This document shows positions 16,426 to 24,021 of a stretch of 64,000 nt of DNA, piece by piece. The first letter of the stretch is position 1, and the number at the start of each line of letters is the position of its first letter. Location: contig NZ_JJMU01000065.1 in the NCBI RefSeq assembly GCF_000757725.1, positions 62,001 to 126,000 of the forward strand, written 5' to 3'. Under the pieces are notes generated by a model, which made no database searches, was not told where the DNA came from, and worked only from the letters and a program-made list of their open reading frames with translations. Source of the DNA: Sphingobacterium deserti. Lineage in GTDB: Bacteria > Bacteroidota > Bacteroidia > Sphingobacteriales > Sphingobacteriaceae. Position numbers and translations under genes: made by a program.

Positions 16426-17452
16426 AGTTTATTTCAAGTTACACGCTTGTTGCGTGCCAGTTAAAGGGGCATATCGATCATGCTTGTACGATTTGCAACG
16501 AAGGAGTTTGGAATTAATTCCGAATGAGATGACGGATTTACTGGAAGAACTAAGGACTTATCCAATCAAGCAATTAAAAGAGCAATATGATAAATCGGAA
16601 TGTGAAGTTATAGATGAATATCTACAATTTTTAATTGACAACGATTATGGTTTTTTCTGTGAAACATCGGAACTAGCAAGATTTCCTGATCTTGATTTCG
16701 AGTTCGATTGGCCAAATCAGATAACAAACGTAGTCATTGACACGGATAAACTTAGTCGTCACGATTACGCTGATATTTTTACAAAATTAAGAGCAATCAA
16801 TTGTGAGACAATCCAGATGAGATATTTTTATGATATAGATGAGCATAGCCTGAAAAATATTCTTTCTTTGGCAAAGCAATATGATTTTGACAATATTTCT
16901 CTAGTTATCCCATACACTGACATTTTATCAAGGTTAATTATTGAAATTGAACAAAATATTCCGTTGACCGAAGTAATCTTTTGGGGTGAAAGTGATCTTG
17001 AATACGAGTTGTCTAAGGCGAGATTTAAAGAGATAGATATAAATTTCTCTTTTATAACAACCTCACTTCTAGATGAAGCTTGTTGTGGCTTTGTTTCTAT
17101 TGATAATTTTACAGTCAATATCAATATGTTTTCGGAAGCTACTCGCTACAATTCTTGTTTAAATAGAAAACTTTCGATAGACAAAAAAGGACTTATAAAG
17201 AATTGTCCAAGCTCAGGGACAAACTATGGGCATATTTCCAGAGTTGGGGAATTACTAAAAATCATCGAGTTGGCAAATTTCAAAAGATATTGGCAAGTCA
17301 ATAAAGACAAAATCGAGATTTGCAAAGATTGCGAATTCAGATATTGTTGCATTGATTGTAGGGTATTCGTTTCTGATCCGCTCAATGAATATTCTAAACC
17401 ATCAAGTTGTTTATACGATCCGTACACCGCAAAGTGGGAGGTAAAACCATGA
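16415..17452 (+). CDS. Grasp-with-spasm system SPASM-domain peptide maturase
   Basis: A 345-residue protein whose C-terminus carries a SPASM-like cysteine cluster (CLNRK...NCPSSG, then CKDCEFRYCCIDCR and SSCLYDP), expected to bind auxiliary 4Fe-4S clusters. The middle looks like a TIM-barrel-type alpha/beta repeat, but the CX3CX2C motif of radical-SAM enzymes is absent; the first-half cysteines are only a HACC pair and scattered singles. The frame is open back to 16304, but ATG 16415 starts at MENEVYFKLHACC and overlaps the 57-aa peptide's stop. It is recognised by pairing with the ATP-grasp gene. The precise chemistry is unknown. Confidence 0.82.
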   Translation: MENEVYFKLHACCVPVKGAYRSCLYDLQRRSLELIPNEMTDLLEELRTYPIKQLKEQYDKSECEVIDEYLQFLIDNDYGFFCETSELARFPDLDFEFDWPNQITNVVIDTDKLSRHDYADIFTKLRAINCETIQMRYFYDIDEHSLKNILSLAKQYDFDNISLVIPYTDILSRLIIEIEQNIPLTEVIFWGESDLEYELSKARFKEIDINFSFITTSLLDEACCGFVSIDNFTVNINMFSEATRYNSCLNRKLSIDKKGLIKNCPSSGTNYGHISRVGELLKIIELANFKRYWQVNKDKIEICKDCEFRYCCIDCRVFVSDPLNEYSKPSSCLYDPYTAKWEVKP

Positions 17453-18450
17453 GTAATATGATGAGACAGATTATTATAATAATGATTATATCTTTTTTAA
17501 AACCGATATTCAGTCAAGCGCAAGACAGGTTAGTTATGAAAAATGAATCTATTTTAGCTGAAGCTACTGCAGACTCACTTATTTCTAAGGACGAAAAAAA
17601 GAAGGCGGCACTCATTTACATCACTCTCATCGATAAAAGAACTTTTAGCTCTTTCAAAACGTTGTTAAAAGCTTGCGAGTTTTTGCTTGAAATTGGAGAA
17701 GATAAAAGCGCTTATAGAGCGATGCAAATTTTAGTGAATGATTTGAAATATTCAAATGACGAGTATGTATTTAGTAAAAAGGTTTTTCAAACCAAGGCGC
17801 TGAATAAAAAGTGGAAGGAAGCATTTGATAAAATTAAAGAAAATAAAAGTATTTATTTCGATGATGAATTATTTGTTCAACTAAATGAGGTTTACAAACA
17901 AGATCAAAAAATTAGACAACAGCGGTACAAATACGCTCAGAGTAAAAACCAAAGCGCTGAAGATCTAAAAAATATCAATGATAGAATATCGGTAAACGAT
18001 TCCTTAAATTTAAAGATTATAGAGAACATACTCAACACACAGGGATGGCCAAGTCATGCTAAAGTTTGGGAAGCTGGAAGCGCAATTTTTTTAGTCTTAC
18101 AGCACGCTCCTCTAGAAAAGCAAATGCGCTACCAATCTACTTTGAAGTCAGCTGCAGAGAATGGGGAGATAAGTATGCAAGCTTATTCCATGTTTGAAGA
18201 TCGTTTAAATCTTCGGATTGGCAAAACCCAAAAGTATGGGACGCAATTAATCGAAGACACGGTTAACAAAAAAGTTTATCTTTTACCAGTTAGCGATATC
18301 GATTCTTTAGATATGTTTAGAGCAAAGGTTGGCCTTAATCCGATCTCTGACTACGTGAAAAATTTTGGCATCAAGTGGAGTAAAGATGATTACTTAAAAA
18401 ATTTGGAAACTGTGAAAGAGTTACTGATAAAACGATCTAAGGAAGAATAG
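17449..18450 (+). CDS. Secreted DUF6624-type protein coupled to the RiPP maturases
   Basis: A 333-residue protein whose ATG overlaps the SPASM stop codon (ATGA). An N-terminal hydrophobic stretch (IIIIMIISFLKPIFSQAQ) looks like a signal peptide. The middle is helical and Lys/Glu-rich, perhaps TPR-like. From about residue 190 it has GWPSHAKVWEAG, FLVLQHAPLEKQ, FEDRLNLRIGKTQKYGTQ, the hallmarks of the DUF6624 family of unknown function. Coupling to the maturases suggests a role in handling the modified peptide or in immunity; that is inference. The frame extends upstream to 17407 without support. Confidence 0.75.
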   Translation: MSNMMRQIIIIMIISFLKPIFSQAQDRLVMKNESILAEATADSLISKDEKKKAALIYITLIDKRTFSSFKTLLKACEFLLEIGEDKSAYRAMQILVNDLKYSNDEYVFSKKVFQTKALNKKWKEAFDKIKENKSIYFDDELFVQLNEVYKQDQKIRQQRYKYAQSKNQSAEDLKNINDRISVNDSLNLKIIENILNTQGWPSHAKVWEAGSAIFLVLQHAPLEKQMRYQSTLKSAAENGEISMQAYSMFEDRLNLRIGKTQKYGTQLIEDTVNKKVYLLPVSDIDSLDMFRAKVGLNPISDYVKNFGIKWSKDDYLKNLETVKELLIKRSKEE

Positions 18451-18492
18451 ATAAAATAGTATGCAAGTTACACACTACACCTGGTAGATTTC

Positions 18493-18663
18493 TCAAAGGA
18501 ATATGTTGCAGAAGAATGCGGGGCTTCGGGCTATTTTTTCAAAGGACGAAATTAGCAATTGATAGTAGATATCTGCTTGATTTTCCGACCACATTTCATA
18601 CGTATAATTCCAAATAAGGCCGAGGTCTTCAACAGCTTTATTGGTTAATACATATTTAGCCAT
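18493..18663 (-). pseudogene. parE: Truncated ParE-family toxin
   Basis: Downstream of parD, with its ATG overlapping the parD stop by 8 bp, is a 56-codon frame starting MAKYVLTNKAVEDL and continuing GLIWNYTYEMWSENQA and YYQLLISSFEKIA. This is the first half of a ParE/RelE-fold toxin, normally about 95-100 residues. After RSPAFF it diverges and stops at TGA. Other frames downstream do not restore the missing C-terminal strands, so the toxin is probably dead. It is too short for many gene callers. Confidence 0.7.
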
Positions 18664-18907
18664 CTTGTTTCTTTGCAGATTTTAAGTTGATGAGATGTTT
18701 TTTTGCGTCGAATTCTGTAGCTATCCCGCTATTGACACCTTCTTCGATGGCGCTTTTTAACGCCTTTACTTTATCTTCTTCTACTTCAAGAAGTCGAAGG
18801 CCTGCTCGAATTACTTCACTTGCGTTTTTATAACGGCCATCTGCGACATGGCGCGTCACAAAATCTTCAAAGTAATCTCCAAGTGATACCGATGTATTGC
18901 GTCCCAT
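18656..18907 (-). CDS. parD: ParD-family antitoxin
   Basis: An 83-residue protein with an N-terminal ribbon-helix-helix (MGRNTSVSLGDYFEDFV, then GRYKNASEVIRAGLRLLE), the ParD fold that binds operator DNA, and a C-terminal toxin-binding tail. It precedes and overlaps a truncated parE. Its usual role is to neutralise ParE and autorepress; here it may be an orphan. Confidence 0.88.
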   Translation of the reverse strand: MGRNTSVSLGDYFEDFVTRHVADGRYKNASEVIRAGLRLLEVEEDKVKALKSAIEEGVNSGIATEFDAKKHLINLKSAKKQDG

Positions 18908-19699
18908 ATTCTTAGTTTTTGTATAAAGTTACCAAATTGTGGTAATTATTCAAAGTTAGCACCGCCTTAAGTCCACCTGCTAGTACTAGACATAATGGTA
19001 CACATGTGAAATTTCTAGTCGTCAAGATTTTTCCATTTTAGGTGCAATTACAGGATTCGAATGCGTCGTGAACAAAAATATAAAATTGTATATAATTTAT
19101 ATTATGTTAAATAGAATATGAGGCATCTTCCCAACGGCATAGTATCTTCCCATTTAACACTGTGTTTACATGTGTAATAACTTGGGGCTGCCAACAACTC
19201 TTTGTATAACATGCACTCTTTTATTTTTAAGGGATGCTAATCTCAATAACATTAAAATTCCGATACACTATCTTTCCGGTATACCCATTTCTTTCGGTTA
19301 CCTTATTTTGTTGTGTACATGTACATAAATGATACCCCAACAGTTTTAAGATAGCGCGTGGGTTATAACATCAGTCCTTAGTTTAAAACACAATTTTAAC
19401 TATACATGGCCCCGCAACGTATACTACACGTTGACTCTAAGATCCGTACTTTAATCCGCAAGCAAACGCCACTATAAACATGTTTTAATAACAACTGATA
19501 TGATTAACTTGATTTTCTTTAAGATATTAATGTGTTAATATTTTGAGAAATATACGTAAAATATGTAGCTTTACAACTACTTTAATTAAGTAAGCTTTAC
19601 GTTACTTTCTATATTATGTTTTTTTCTTGTTCGATTTAGATGACTTAACTCCTGAATTTATATATTATTTGAATATTGACAATCAAAAAAGTTTATCCT
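18908..19699. other. AT-rich noncoding stretch of about 790 bp
   Basis: No ORF over about 30 codons with a credible start, no tRNA fold and no recognisable transposase remnant is seen. Immediately upstream of the next peptide gene the sequence is strongly AT-rich (TTTATATATTATTTGAAT, near 19660-19675), probably its promoter, though the -7 box is imperfect. The rest is unexplained. Confidence 0.5.
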
Positions 19700-19873
19700 A
19701 TGAAAAAGGTTAAAAAATTAATATACTCCCCTCCTACCATTGATACGTTCTCCATCTTTATTGAAAAGTCAATAGTAGTTGGTTCTGCCTTAGTTCGGCC
19801 TGTAGATGCAAACCAGCAAGCGTCTGACGAATGGGATGTTGACCCTGATGTTGAACGAACTTACACTTGGTAA
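19700..19873 (+). CDS. 57-aa peptide coupled to a fimbrillin-like lipoprotein
   Basis: A small protein beginning MKKVKKLIYSPPTIDTF, with a hydrophobic middle (KSIVVGSALVRPVDAN) and an acidic C-terminus ending DPDVERTYTW. The stop codon is separated from the ATG of the lipoprotein gene by one base, so translation is likely coupled. From memory, similar short peptides ending in Asp-x-x-x-Thr-x-Trp-like tails precede fimbrillin-type genes in related genomes. It could be a leaderless export partner, a pilus component or a regulatory peptide; no function is established here. An ATG is used where the frame has an earlier TTG. Confidence 0.6.
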   Translation: MKKVKKLIYSPPTIDTFSIFIEKSIVVGSALVRPVDANQQASDEWDVDPDVERTYTW

Positions 19874-19874
19874 T

Positions 19875-21437
19875 ATGAGATATTCTAGATTATTAAAAGC
19901 TATTCCAATGGTCGTTATTGTCTTTTTATTTTTCACAAATTGTAAGAAAGACATGAACGATCCGTCCTCTGGCTCTGGATCCGCGCAAGTGTTCGTCATG
20001 CTAACGGATGTAGAACGTGACATCGATAACAACTCAGATCCGGCAGTTATTCGGAGTCAGGCAAACAATTTGCGTTCAGCTAATCGGGAAAATATTGGCC
20101 ATAGGACCTCTTTTACGCTGCCCTTTAGCGATGATATCACTGTGTTTGGAACACTTGAGGAGGCCGCAGGCGATGTTTCTCAACCCAATTCCAATCCTAC
20201 GAACCTAAAACGATCTAGTGTTGGCGTTGCTGCAATCGAGCGCAACCCGTTACCAGCAGGTACCCGATACTTGATTGCTGTATACAATGAATCCGGTGAG
20301 TTTTTAGCGCAAAACACATACATTTCTGGACGAGAAAGTGAGACAGCAGCTTTCGTCCTTGATGGTGGTTCTACGTATACATTTGTTGGACTTTCGTTTA
20401 ATACGCAAAATAGCTCCCCCACGATCGTTTATACGAATAGCGCAAATAGAACGCTTAATACTGGATCCGTAACAGCAACAGCGCAGGATTTAATGGTTTT
20501 TAAAAGATCACTAACTGTGCAATCCGGTGACAATACGCTTGCAGTCGTTCTCAGGCATATTTTCACCGAAATCACTACGAGTTTAGTTGTTGATCCATCC
20601 ATAGGTGGCACTATAACGTCTATTAATTCGGCAGATATTAGCCCAATCAGGACTAGTGCGACCTATTCCTTAGGAACCGAAACGATTACCTATGCCCCCC
20701 TTTCTCCCAATAGTAGTCGAACGGTAACTTTTCCAGCGATAACACCAGGTGGCACCGAACGCTTAACTAGTACACCCACACTTTTGGTAGCACCAAGTAC
20801 GCCAAATGGCACACTGACATTGCGGAATTTGACTATAAATGGAACGTCGAGATCAGAATTTCTTGTTCCAAATTTAAATATTGAACCAGGGAAGAAATAC
20901 AATTTAAATTTAAATTTCGGGGTTCCCTGCACACAGAACGTCAATAATACAGCTTTTGATGTCCGGAATGGAAACTCTGCTGATTTCATAGCTCAATCTG
21001 CGGACTATGGATATGTATTGGATATTTACAGGCTAGATAATTCTTTCAACATGATAGTAAATGGGACGCCGATAGCGTCAAATGAAATACAATTTCAATC
21101 AGGCGTTTCGGGATTTCCTAGGAATATTCAGTTTGCTGATGGTGCACTATGGGGCGTAAGTGGCGTCCCGGAGATATTTAATCTGCAAGGTAATGCTGCT
21201 TCACCTATAATTAGGGTTACAGTAAGTTCGACAGGCCAAGTGTCGCTTGAAGGAAGAAAGGAAAGCAATGGCGTATCATTCCCATTAGTTCCCGTATCTG
21301 GAGGAAATCTTACTTTTAACACCGTGCCATGGAATACTACAGGAAGCAACAATATAAGAATTACTCAGGCAACTACCGGTCTCACGCTATCTACCGGAAA
21401 TGCACGGGGTAAACAAATTATCACCTGTCCTAATTAA
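19875..21437 (+). CDS. Fimbrillin-like surface lipoprotein
   Basis: A 520-residue protein with a lipoprotein signal ending LFFTNC (Cys24) followed by KKDMNDPSSGSGS, the usual Bacteroidota flexible linker. Mature repeats of short beta-strands (RYLIAVYNESGEFLAQNTY, TYTFVGLSFNT) resemble the N-terminal domains of fimbrillin-family (FimA/Mfa-type) proteins or DUF4906-like surface proteins. It is likely exposed on the outer membrane, perhaps as a pilus anchor. The frame begins earlier (19806) but ATG 19875 starts the signal peptide. Family assignment is moderate. Confidence 0.65.
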   Translation: MRYSRLLKAIPMVVIVFLFFTNCKKDMNDPSSGSGSAQVFVMLTDVERDIDNNSDPAVIRSQANNLRSANRENIGHRTSFTLPFSDDITVFGTLEEAAGDVSQPNSNPTNLKRSSVGVAAIERNPLPAGTRYLIAVYNESGEFLAQNTYISGRESETAAFVLDGGSTYTFVGLSFNTQNSSPTIVYTNSANRTLNTGSVTATAQDLMVFKRSLTVQSGDNTLAVVLRHIFTEITTSLVVDPSIGGTITSINSADISPIRTSATYSLGTETITYAPLSPNSSRTVTFPAITPGGTERLTSTPTLLVAPSTPNGTLTLRNLTINGTSRSEFLVPNLNIEPGKKYNLNLNFGVPCTQNVNNTAFDVRNGNSADFIAQSADYGYVLDIYRLDNSFNMIVNGTPIASNEIQFQSGVSGFPRNIQFADGALWGVSGVPEIFNLQGNAASPIIRVTVSSTGQVSLEGRKESNGVSFPLVPVSGGNLTFNTVPWNTTGSNNIRITQATTGLTLSTGNARGKQIITCPN

Positions 21438-21573
21438 ACAGCATTACAAAATAAAATAGACGAAATGAGTTAGGCTTTTGAACACTTTATTCTTGTCGTA
21501 ACCAAAAAAAATATAAGCGAAGATTTTATGCTTTTCAATATTTCTCGCAATCTCTAAAAAGCTAAATATGTAG

Positions 21574-21981
21574 CTATCTAGCTACAGGTTTTTCGTTTTT
21601 CTGTCGCACAATGAATGTTAGTCCGATTATCCCTAGCGCAAGCTCCAAAATGAAATAAACTATTAACATCCAATGTGGAGCGCCCTCGACTAAAAAACTT
21701 ATTGCTCTTCCCGAGGCTAAACCCAACATGAAAATTACCAAACAGAATAGTGCTGGTTTTCTAATGTTATCACGGGTCGCTCCTAACAGCCAAATGACTA
21801 TCTGTCCAACGTAAAGCCCGGTTACAGCGCGCATAATGTGTTTTAGATTGGTGTTAGCAACGTCGATTCCATAAAGAGGTGTGAGCGTTTTTTCAGGCAT
21901 AAAACCATAGCTCAGTGCAATAGGCACTAGTCCTATTGCGGCTATCGTTAATAATATTTTTTCGGACTGTTCACTCTGCAT
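21574..21981 (-). CDS. DUF4345-like small membrane protein
   Basis: A 135-residue protein with about four membrane helices. MRAVTGLYVGQIVIWLLGA, LGLASGRAISFLVEGAP and the C-terminal helix with LELALGI match the DUF4345 pattern. Function unknown. It stands alone on the minus strand, and the 270 bp upstream of it, toward the tRNA gene, hold nothing I can identify apart from the tRNA promoter. Confidence 0.7.
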   Translation of the reverse strand: MQSEQSEKILLTIAAIGLVPIALSYGFMPEKTLTPLYGIDVANTNLKHIMRAVTGLYVGQIVIWLLGATRDNIRKPALFCLVIFMLGLASGRAISFLVEGAPHWMLIVYFILELALGIIGLTFIVRQKNEKPVAR

Positions 21982-22236
21982 TTCAGAAAAAATTTGTTTG
22001 TTATATCAGCTGACTCTCGTGCGAATTATTCAATATACGCATTTTTTAAAATGTTAACGATTAAAAGTTTTTCGGTAGCGGCCCTCCTTAGGCTTTGCTG
22101 GAGTAAACTTAATCCACTATCCTAAAGGTATAGTCACGCTACTTCGCAAATGCAATAGCGTGCGAGGTAGCGCAGCTATTCCAATCATCCGAGATACGAA
22201 ATAGAAAAAAGATTCCACTTATATCCATATTTCTTT

Positions 22237-22244
22237 TATATTTG
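22237..22244 (+). promoter_or_regulatory. -7 promoter box of tRNA-Ser (TATATTTG)
   Basis: An exact TAnnTTTG box, ending 11 bp before the mature tRNA 5' end. Confidence 0.6.
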
Positions 22245-22255
22245 CACACCGAAAC

Positions 22256-22343
22256 GGAGAGGTGTCAGAGTGGTCGAATGAGCAGACCTGGAAAGTCTGT
22301 ATACGGGATGACTGTATCGAGGGTTCGAATCCCTCCCTCTCCG
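22256..22343 (+). tRNA. tRNA-Ser (anticodon GGA)
   Basis: An 88-nt tRNA with a GGAGAGG/CCTCTCC acceptor stem, anticodon stem CAGAC/GTCTG, loop CTGGAAA (anticodon GGA at 22290-22292), a long variable arm typical of serine tRNAs, T arm GAGGG-TTCGAAT-CCCTC, and discriminator G. CCA is not encoded. Its last six bases begin a 57-bp sequence that is repeated at 25715. Confidence 0.97.
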
Positions 22344-22394
22344 CGAGAAGCTTCAATCTACAAAATTGGAGCTTTTTTTATTTTCTCTGTTTTA
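22338..22394 (+). repeat. 57-bp direct repeat, copy 1 (tRNA-Ser 3' end plus terminator)
   Basis: From the last six bases of tRNA-Ser through its terminator to GTTTTA, this 57-bp sequence recurs without mismatch at 25715-25771, offset by 3377 bp. It is a candidate attachment-site repeat bounding a 3.3-kb islet. Confidence 0.9.
22347..22379 (+). terminator. Terminator of tRNA-Ser
   Basis: AAGCTTCAAT and ATTGGAGCTT pair (one G-T) around a short loop and are followed by a T-run. The same hairpin is duplicated in repeat copy 2. Confidence 0.85.
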
Positions 22395-22472
22395 TTGGTT
22401 TATCGCTGTGGATACTTACAATATCGCTTGTAAGGATTCAATAAACCGAATATGTGCGCAATACAAATTTCA

Positions 22473-23861
22473 TCATGTGCTTAGTTTTAATATATCAGGG
22501 ACATCTGGCTCAATGGTCAGGTTCTTATGTTTAATAGTAATACTCAAGTTATATCCTTTTCTTTCATTGTTCCACATGTAGAAATGAATCCCAATTTCCA
22601 TATACGGGTTTTCATAATCTATGTTTTTAAAAATCAATATACTTTTTTTGATCTTGCGAGGGATTTCTTCATGAACTGACATATTATATAATTCATTGAA
22701 GATGCTTAGGAACAAATTTATATCCGAAATACGTGACGAATCATAACAGGTAAATTTCAAATGCAAACTATGTACAACATATTTACTGCCTTTAATGAAG
22801 TAATTGCACACTCCTGTCATAAAATCTTCAGATAATTTTAAGTCTTTGGATCTCCCTTCCCATATCTCTCCGAGGTTGGAGCTATAATCTTGTATATTTA
22901 TATTCTTTCTATATAAGAATTTTTTTGCGTCAATAGGATTCCAACCCTCTAGTTCAGGGTATTTTGGTGGTATGTTTTCCTCGATTTGTTTTGCCCGAAT
23001 TTTTCTCATAGAACTCCATAGGCTTTCCTCAGGATTTAAATAGACAAAATTGTTACGCCATCTAATAACGCCTTTTATATTAAAATTGAAGAAGATTATT
23101 GCACTAAAAAGCCATTGGTAATACTGTAACTTGTTTTTTGATTTACGTTTTAACGGTGTGGCAATGTCCTCATACTGTACATAGAGGTTTAGTGCAGCAA
23201 GAAAAGGGATAAATAGTATCGTTAAAATAATCGGGAGTGTAAACTCCTTTAATGTTTGCATGCTGAGATATTCGCTGTAATGGCCTATCGCAAAGTAGAC
23301 AAGATATATTAGAAATAAGACTGATGCAGTCTGTCCCAAAATATCTAAAATCTTTCGGACGGGCGCATGCTCTTTTTTGTATTGTGCAACTGTGTGCATT
23401 CCAACAAATAATAATAATATAGGTGTCGCTATAAATTCAATCCAAAAATTGAATGTAGCCAAAGTCATTACAAATGACAGAAAAACAGAAAACTTAACAT
23501 TGTCCTTTACAGCGTTTTTGAGGAAGTTTGGAGGGGCTTTATTTGTAGAAATCCGATACATTAACATGCTAGCACTTAACAGAATCCAATATACTGTGTC
23601 TTTTAGCAAGGAGTTATCCCAAAAACCAAATATTGACAGTACGGATACCAAGCCATAAAAGTGACCTAGTGTAAGCAGGTATATAATGTTAGACTTCCAA
23701 TTAAACAAAGCCCTTAGTACATTCCATACTGATTTCCGTAGCTTAGGAGATGATATAATCAGGCAAATAATTATAGCTAGCCACGAGAGGTATGCCAGCT
23801 CTCTTGTGCTAAATATGGATATGAAGTTTTGTATTTCTTTATAAATTATTGGAAAGTCCAT
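22473..23861 (-). CDS. Polytopic membrane protein of unknown function (462 aa), islet cargo
   Basis: The N-terminal half has about seven or eight hydrophobic segments, the first around YLSWLAIIICLIISSP; the C-terminal roughly 200 residues are soluble, with charged and beta-rich stretches (SLHLKFTCYDSSRIS, YMEIGIHFYMWNN). The pattern RKSVWNVLRALFNWK followed by LLTLGHFYGLV, then FGFWDNSLLKDTVYWIL, resembles a membrane family I recall from variable regions of many bacteria, without an assigned role. The gene is low in GC compared with its neighbours, suggesting transfer. It lies downstream of hipBA on the same strand, 160 bp away, inside the 57-bp repeats. Confidence 0.75.
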   Translation of the reverse strand: MDFPIIYKEIQNFISIFSTRELAYLSWLAIIICLIISSPKLRKSVWNVLRALFNWKSNIIYLLTLGHFYGLVSVLSIFGFWDNSLLKDTVYWILLSASMLMYRISTNKAPPNFLKNAVKDNVKFSVFLSFVMTLATFNFWIEFIATPILLLFVGMHTVAQYKKEHAPVRKILDILGQTASVLFLIYLVYFAIGHYSEYLSMQTLKEFTLPIILTILFIPFLAALNLYVQYEDIATPLKRKSKNKLQYYQWLFSAIIFFNFNIKGVIRWRNNFVYLNPEESLWSSMRKIRAKQIEENIPPKYPELEGWNPIDAKKFLYRKNINIQDYSSNLGEIWEGRSKDLKLSEDFMTGVCNYFIKGSKYVVHSLHLKFTCYDSSRISDINLFLSIFNELYNMSVHEEIPRKIKKSILIFKNIDYENPYMEIGIHFYMWNNERKGYNLSITIKHKNLTIEPDVPDILKLST

Positions 23862-24021
23862 GGTTGAATTAGGTTTTATATTCGTAGCTCTTCTGGTATA
23901 GATAACCTAATTTAATCTGATTTCAGAAAAATGATAGATCAAATACAGTATAATTGCTACTGCTAATGACGTACCGATTTCAACAACCCATGTATTCTAC
24001 CACCATCTTACTTGTCAAAAA

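Noticed and set aside
19035..19060. tRNA-like T-loop (GGATTCGAAT)
   Set aside because: The flanking bases cannot form a T-stem, and no acceptor or anticodon arm is found.
22242..22433. ORF overlapping tRNA-Ser, and a similar ORF at 25667-25870
   Set aside because: Their shared segment EASIYKIGAFFIFSV is only the translation of the 57-bp DNA repeat and terminator; one overlaps a tRNA.
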